46,947 bases of DNA from Verrucomicrobiota bacterium (GTDB lineage Bacteria; Verrucomicrobiota; Verrucomicrobiia; Limisphaerales; UBA9464), in NCBI GenBank assembly GCA_026397755.1, contig JAPLUF010000290.1, forward strand, positions 1 through 46,947, in the 5' to 3' direction. The position numbers and the translations under genes are program-made. This document shows, piece after piece, positions 45,701 to 46,947 of this stretch (its first letter is position 1; each line of letters opens with the position of its first letter). The notes below the pieces were generated by a model that was not told the DNA's origin, did not search any database, and worked only from the letters and a program-made list of their open reading frames with translations.

Positions 45701-46947
45701 CCTATGGCGTCGTTGGCGGCACCGCCGGCACGGGTACGACGGCCGGCACGGTGAGCAAGTTGGGCACCTACGGCACGCTGACGTTGAACACCTCCAGCGG
45801 CGCCGGCACGGTGAGCAAGTTGGGCACCTACGGCACGCTGACGTTGAACACCTCCAGCGGCGCCTACACATTCACCAAGAACACCTCGGCCATCGAGGCC
45901 CTGGATGTCGGCGAGAGCGCCACGGACACCTTCACGATGACCGTGGGCGACGGCGATGGTGATTTGATCACGCGCGCCTACACGGTGAGAGTGACCGGTG
46001 CGGATGACGCGCCGACCCCGTCGCCGGTGACACCGGGGACAATCGCTGAGGTAGATCAATCGGCGGCGACCATCGACAGCGCCCTCAGTGGGACATTGTC
46101 CTGCACGGATGCCGATGGGGACACACTGGCCTATGGGATTCAGGGCGGAACGTCGGCCGATGGCACGGTGAGCCAGGTGGGTAGCTTCGGCACGCTGACC
46201 GTGAACACCTCCAGCGGCGTCTACGCGTTCACCAAGAACACCTCGACCATTGAAGCCCTCGATGTGGGCGAGAGTGGCACGGATACGTTTCAGGTGACGG
46301 TCGCCGACGGCGATGGATCACCAGTGAGTTGGAATTACACGGTGACTGTGACCGGTGCGGACGACCCAGCGACCCTGGGTCCGGTGACACCGGGTACGAT
46401 TGCCGAGGTGGATCAATCGGCCGCGACGACCGACGCAGGCTTGGGCGGCACGCTGCTCGGTGCCGATGTGGATGTCGAGACGCTGACCTACGGCCTCGTC
46501 GGCAGCACCGCCGGTACGGGCACGGTGAGCAAGGTGGGTGCCTTTGGCAGGCTGACGATGAACCCCTCCAACGGCGTCTACACGTTCACCAAGAACGCAT
46601 CGGCCATCGAAGCCCTGGACGTGGGCGAGAGCGGCACGGACACCTTCACGATGACCGTGGGTGATGGGGATGGCGACCTGATCACGCGCACCTACACGGT
46701 GAGCGTGACCGGTGCGGATGATCCGGCGACCTTGGGCACAGTAACCCCGGGCACTATTGCCGAGGTGGACCAGTCGGCTACGACGACCGACTCCGGCTTG
46801 GTTGGTACGCTGGTGGGCGCCGATGTGGATGGCGAGACGCTGACCTATGGCGTCGTTGGCGGCACCGCCGGCACGGGTACGACGGCCGGCACGGTGAGCA
46901 AGTTGGGCACCTACGGCACGCTGACGTTGAACACCTCCAGCGGCGCC
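33766..46947 (+). CDS. Giant secreted cadherin/VCBS-repeat adhesin-like protein, 3' end outside the window
   Basis: One frame stays open from ATG 33766 to the window edge, 4394 codons, on checking line by line. It begins with a signal peptide (FLAVLLLMISAFAVQTLSA), so the protein is exported. It is built of roughly 28 beta-sandwich modules of ~100-170 residues, most ending in a VNDAP/ANDRP/VDDPP-type linker. These are cadherin-like, Ig-like and CSPG-like (around 35161-35440) in the first 11 kb, then VCBS repeats from ~45.5 kb. Asp-rich loops such as DPDTADTG suggest calcium binding. Two neighbouring modules near 40141 and 40651 share FGWTGSG and SGVNASG with a 510-bp spacing. Adhesion or biofilm matrix function is inferred. 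The C-terminal anchor or secretion signal is not visible. Confidence 0.92.
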   Translation, partial: MRFLAVLLLMISAFAVQTLSASVPTVSDSAGTRTSAEDVPINISGVTVGDADGGSLTVTVTAVSGTITLASTTSLSSLTGNGTSSIQFIAPIADANTALAGMTFTPTLNFNGAATFNVSANDGTTTTALGLKTITFTAVNDAPVGVADSATLTEDGTTATGNVLTNDTDPDTADTGSTETKTVSALSGGSLGVAKFGSYGYLMLSANGGFTYTLDGNLNAVQALASGSSLTETFTYTVADQVGLTATAILTVTITGANDRPSLVASSVIRTQFENITTAFLVSELLLDTQNASIGVDLDTGTQLGVAITASTTTDASTSMAGAWSYSLNNGTTWMPFPVVSGTSALLLPPTAQVRFVVTESTSIDSRNSGHVTLEYRAWDQSVGTAGLTANPTGDTSTGPYSSDSITAAMNVISVNDPPLLTTATLTVNENNGAYPAGTVSATLTTGFTQDSTLTGTLTGTLRLHDPDNANSQIVYRIEELPAKGYLTLSGATLAVGSVFTHAQASGIQYTPDVAELSATTTDRFYFTVRDGAGGEIGSTGKNTGSNPWAYVDVTIVDVNSPVRITGASLTVSENNSPPGTAVIAEVPLLISDADDLTNLRSLTVTSLPSSSLGVLQYWNGSAYVALTSVPTTILATSLAAHPLRFSYNNSVEPTDQSGSLVALYSQTSFSVTATDNRATSPSSTSATVSLSITPVNDPPVLVIANSPMTVALGSADNIIGNTAPNRYLVTTDPDSPVAQRIYSVTRNPEHGYLTLSGARLGGGFIFTEADLTAGNLKYSRNDSVNAASDSVKFVVVDGHGGTSAEGTLVINVSTPGTGVAFRAIVSEDLFVRLDSDAVSFTATATVTATKPSRGELYKAGVGMFIYAPDAAATTFTQADIDAGKIVYVNKRVAIGGFATFPSSEPSSYNYTDTSTLTITDGGSTTTATLTFTVTPVDDPPYIAQGNTGVPNDSEPVAVLEQQADGTDGRVGANFELTGVGSALKLRGGAGNLWTLGIPDHFHYYDSDSSSIQYYASTVKGRLARWSGTAWEYLSVDESTGLSTFSASDLNTLNIAYFHVPNNDVATASATTIAASVTVYAVDGGRVSAGDVIISSGTVSEAATRTVFDGATSIALPRLALNRSPSRTLTLTIQDVNDRPVGAAKTFTVTEYSSGLAGQTTHIQDLSTTQITVSDPDSDSAAFTYTVTVLPTNGKLQKSDGQPTPTWSDLAANATFTQAELTGSRLRYVNSGNVEVFSDTDWSTAKDSFQYTVADGDGSTSTATTVSVKLRPTNEPPKLANNGPGTVPEGGALKITGALLGSANTANSGDIVAAVDSDSSRTQVQFRITSVPAVGYLYEGKPANLVIGSLTLNIKGTVVRQFGVGSVFTLQDIQDGKLWYRHSGSEPSSHGGSVTFGYAVSDASGMAEPTATFTVNVTPVNDAPVVTGLSGGLNYTEADTAAGAPVQIDTSVSVADNDLANNGLDFRGGSLRITYASGGNAADQLGVANLGTGAGQIGVSGSSVSYANVVIGTVDSAENGVNGTALKIVFSPGANPSLTTAAVKALIEGITFSHANYNAAVTGTRTLTYTLVDGGGTAGFGDSVVTVFIGQSTWTGSATITVVSANDRPVLSVHTGGGQLPLGSIGENDTTSPTPFLVSAFLQASADTTHTGIQDLDASPVMGIAVTGSTVAAAGKWQYSATGSSWTDLGSVSTGSALLLTPAYSIRFLPDGLEGGTATLTYLAWDQTSGSAGLRVSTAVNATQTSAFSTASDTLAITVTPVNDAPTLTGLAGDSVTATEDATFSFSIGNRLTLADVDAGSGILSLSIALTGSGNYQFTSTSGIYTDPAASTQNGTWTGFSSASGTVTVYGTLANLNTLLGTLQYVPAANANNDNLASQSLSGTPTLALTISDRGYGENGIAASAQTASRTITLSITAVNDTPTIALSSTTWTVSENAGATVVSSTITSADINDAADTGYAVSSIPYLVVTALRGTLSLNASAQNLTDQLSNGNRTLTLTSTRIGAANAYGDLNAALLNASYLLYQPDANFSGSDTLTLTLHDASQAGSGGDKTATSTIAVTVGGNNNAPVFSGLDATPTFTEDGAAVTLDSNATVSDVELSAYNNWGAAVLTIARQGGANAEDVFGWTGSGSSGVNASGPSVRIATTSVGTFTSTGGTLTITFANATTTAQVNTVLQGITYANSNNNPPASVVLAFTINDANAPTDLTKTNPQGSGVAATASGSITITITANNDAPTLTGISATGYTENAAAITLASAAVPSDPELSYLASQAGDLGGVTLTLSRSVTANALDQFGWTGSGDSGVNASGSSVRIDTTSVGAFTSASGTLAITFASGVTRAQVQQVLRGITYQFTGESLGAAVTADITLNWVLNDGNVTAQGQGGPKSVTVAQTVTLTGLNDAPVLTDTILTAGASNFIPPAPYTEDMGAPVGSIGFRISTLASSSNITDSDTNSILGFAIIATDSTHGVWYYSLNNGGTGYWIPFTATASTARLFTTHTNNRLYFKPDANWNGTISSALTVRAWDAITGSNGGTVDLSSGSSTGGTTSYSTATDTVSLTVNPVNDAPTRTAATATLAAINEDQATTATDVTVVNNGATVSSLFSGVFSDATDAVTGGSSANAFAGVVVVDNSDSTSTTQGVWQYKTGASGTWTAIGTRTTSDGRYLDDADFIRFVPVAHFNGTPSGLVVRLADNSTDAVASGAVSINVSDDTTLSGGSTRYSSSVNAVTLNTSVTAINDAPLASGSSTLTAVNEDTATGSIAGATVSTLFSARFSDTADTVTGGSTANTLAGVAIVGNSALPAEGVWQYRSSGGSWSPLPTVTSIAGLLLSTTGELRFVPVADYNGTPGGLTVRLVEPPTSVTDGTAAPDFTVSSNYGGSTAYSSATVVLGTTITAVNDVPTLTATLTNPTVTENSATGSGTSIDPVNLVTGAAVSDLDLTTTTGLSATVFGAGTLTATLTDGVAGDVLQISGSLPTGVSVSGGTGSTALSVSLDADTTLTEVQNLLNALQYKSTSDNPSANSTESGRTYTVLVSDGRNAQGSSPINYAGATAASSATLSGTITITQANDAPVVDSWTEGQNVTHTAVTLAPSATLTDADNEQLSKMTLVVGGIVDGNQERIFIGGTAFPLSTDATSTDVGSFLVSYVAGTGTGTFTVVPDATAPAIATKTSFQSLLQGITYLHNSDNPTDGDRTVAISVTDAGLSDAATFTSELISGLATAIINVDPVNDQPTITGLTDVSVSENAINAAAAVLDSDVTVTEYDSADYNGGTLTVSTVSGTATVSLPTSASTLLGNVQKAATGSNVEYYNGSSWIPVGTWSGGAGANFVVTWNSSATAAIAERVIENLTYANSSQAPSATRTLTLALNDGDGGSTQNATITVTIIRDNDAPSLSATTLGGTYVEQASAMTFVSGTIAVSDPDANADFYAGGAGSITVSLDGYQSGDTLAVLHQGTGAAQIGVSGSAISYGNVAFASFTGGAAANLVITFTSTTATPAAVQALIGQLRFSNLSNDDPTANGTDPSRVFTVTLNDGGNTKDGGSSTASLTASVTGTITITAVNDVPVVAAGGTLAYTENGAAAAIRPTLTIADSDDTQIAGATVTISAGFTTGDVLGFTDQNGITGSYTTGSGVLTLTGTTIVANYQTALQSVTYRSTSEDPTSSSASRTVTWSVTDANSDGAGLASGTATTTINITAVNDTPTLATPTPIALTDTVADDSFSNSTGTLVGADRDSGTTLSYGISGGTDSTLTVSKTGTYGTLTVTKASGDYTFVPNAAAINGLSANTSETFTVSVNDNASPSLQATAGLMVNITAVNDTPVLSAVTPGTVLEQNQSANTTDTALQGTLSGTDADDATLTYGIQGETAAGGLVSKAGSYGTLTVTTATRGYAFTKNTALIEALDDGETRTDSFSVTVTDGKSTPVIQTYTVTVTGADDPATLGTVTSGAIIEVDQSSTTTDFGLTGTLVGADVDGETLTYGVVGGTAGTGTTAGTVSKLGTYGTLTLNTSSGAGTVSKLGTYGTLTLNTSSGAYTFTKNTSAIEALDVGESATDTFTMTVGDGDGDLITRAYTVRVTGADDAPTPSPVTPGTIAEVDQSAATIDSALSGTLSCTDADGDTLAYGIQGGTSADGTVSQVGSFGTLTVNTSSGVYAFTKNTSTIEALDVGESGTDTFQVTVADGDGSPVSWNYTVTVTGADDPATLGPVTPGTIAEVDQSAATTDAGLGGTLLGADVDVETLTYGLVGSTAGTGTVSKVGAFGRLTMNPSNGVYTFTKNASAIEALDVGESGTDTFTMTVGDGDGDLITRTYTVSVTGADDPATLGTVTPGTIAEVDQSATTTDSGLVGTLVGADVDGETLTYGVVGGTAGTGTTAGTVSKLGTYGTLTLNTSSGA
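45664..45804 (+). repeat. 141-bp perfect direct repeat, first copy (second at 46807-46947)
   Basis: Bases 45664-45804 are identical to 46807-46947, the last 141 bases of the window, at an offset of 1143 bp (381 codons, so in frame). The base before each copy differs (C versus T). The second copy ends exactly at the window edge. Confidence 0.9.
45742..45861 (+). repeat. Perfect 60-bp in-frame tandem duplication within a VCBS module
   Basis: 45742-45801 is repeated exactly at 45802-45861, adding twenty residues around SKLGTYGTLTLNTSSG. Identity of the two copies means a very recent event, slippage, or an assembly error. The other VCBS modules have only one copy of this segment. Confidence 0.9.

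Larger units (their letters stand above)
45562..46947 (+). repeat. Array of VCBS repeats at the 3' end of the window
   Basis: Four modules start with VTGADD at 45562, 45991, 46348 and 46705. Two have a 357-bp (119-residue) period and the first is 429 bp because it carries an internal 60-bp duplication and an extra 12 bp. Each holds the recurring pieces EVDQS, GTYGTLTLN or similar, FTKN, IEALD-GES and DTF. The last module is cut by the window edge. High nucleotide identity between copies points to recent amplification or gene conversion. Confidence 0.88.

Noticed and set aside
34000-46100. Many long minus-strand reading frames and small plus-strand frames opposite or within the giant adhesin gene (for example 37918-38946 and 44395-45303 minus)
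   Set aside because: They are shadows of a Thr/Ser/Gly/Asp-rich, high-GC repeat gene. Their translations are low in hydrophobic order and Arg/Gly rich with no domain, while the plus frame is continuous and module-structured.
45562-46947. Regularly spaced repeats as a CRISPR array
   Set aside because: The repeats are in frame, 357-429 bp long and encode VCBS modules; there are no short repeats with unique spacers and no cas genes.

Overview
The window looks like part of a high-GC chromosome from the PVC superphylum, most likely a verrucomicrobium of the Pedosphaera/Limisphaera type. The call rests on family content: a PVC-type protein with HEAT repeats and a haem-binding CxxCH domain, a Tat-exported DUF1501 protein paired with a Tat-exported Gfo/Idh/MocA oxidoreductase, an H-X9-DG prepilin-like protein, a CotH/lamin-tail surface protein and a giant VCBS/cadherin-like adhesin. 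No rRNA or tRNA gene was seen, so the taxonomic call is an inference from gene families.

Layout. 0-7 kb (minus strand): an altronate-dehydratase-type enzyme, a 1472-residue CotH/lamin-tail exported protein and a prepilin-like protein. 7.4-14 kb is housekeeping: ffh, tmk translationally coupled to a DUF1573/cytochrome c protein, a cardiolipin-synthase-type phospholipase D, htpX, a 57-residue membrane protein and a DHH phosphoesterase. 14-17.2 kb: the PVC haem protein. 17.5-20.25 kb: a sharply AT-rich island with three same-strand genes for exported or membrane proteins of unknown function; the last gene runs out of the AT-rich DNA into host-like DNA. 21-25 kb: a PIG-V-like mannosyltransferase, then the DUF1501 and Gfo/Idh/MocA pair. 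25.3-26.7 kb: trigger factor with a textbook terminator. 27-33.6 kb: a divergent nucleotidyltransferase and glycosyltransferase pair, then a plus-strand run of thioesterase, hisC, an esterase, xth and panB. From 33.77 kb to the right edge one reading frame stays open for 4394 codons. It encodes a secreted giant repeat protein whose 3' end lies outside the window.

The most notable points are these. (1) Two diverged copies of a ~130-bp intergenic element (7165-7293 minus, 26841-26972 plus) have pairing arms, with compensatory substitutions between copies in two separate stems. This suggests a structured RNA or a MITE-like element. (2) The AT-rich three-gene island has abrupt composition borders, no Shine-Dalgarno sequences and a shared TTTTAAA(A)C motif before each start codon. 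(3) The giant adhesin contains a perfect 60-bp in-frame tandem duplication. The window ends exactly at the end of a 141-bp perfect repeat, which suggests an assembly break. Alignments and base-pair counts were done by eye.
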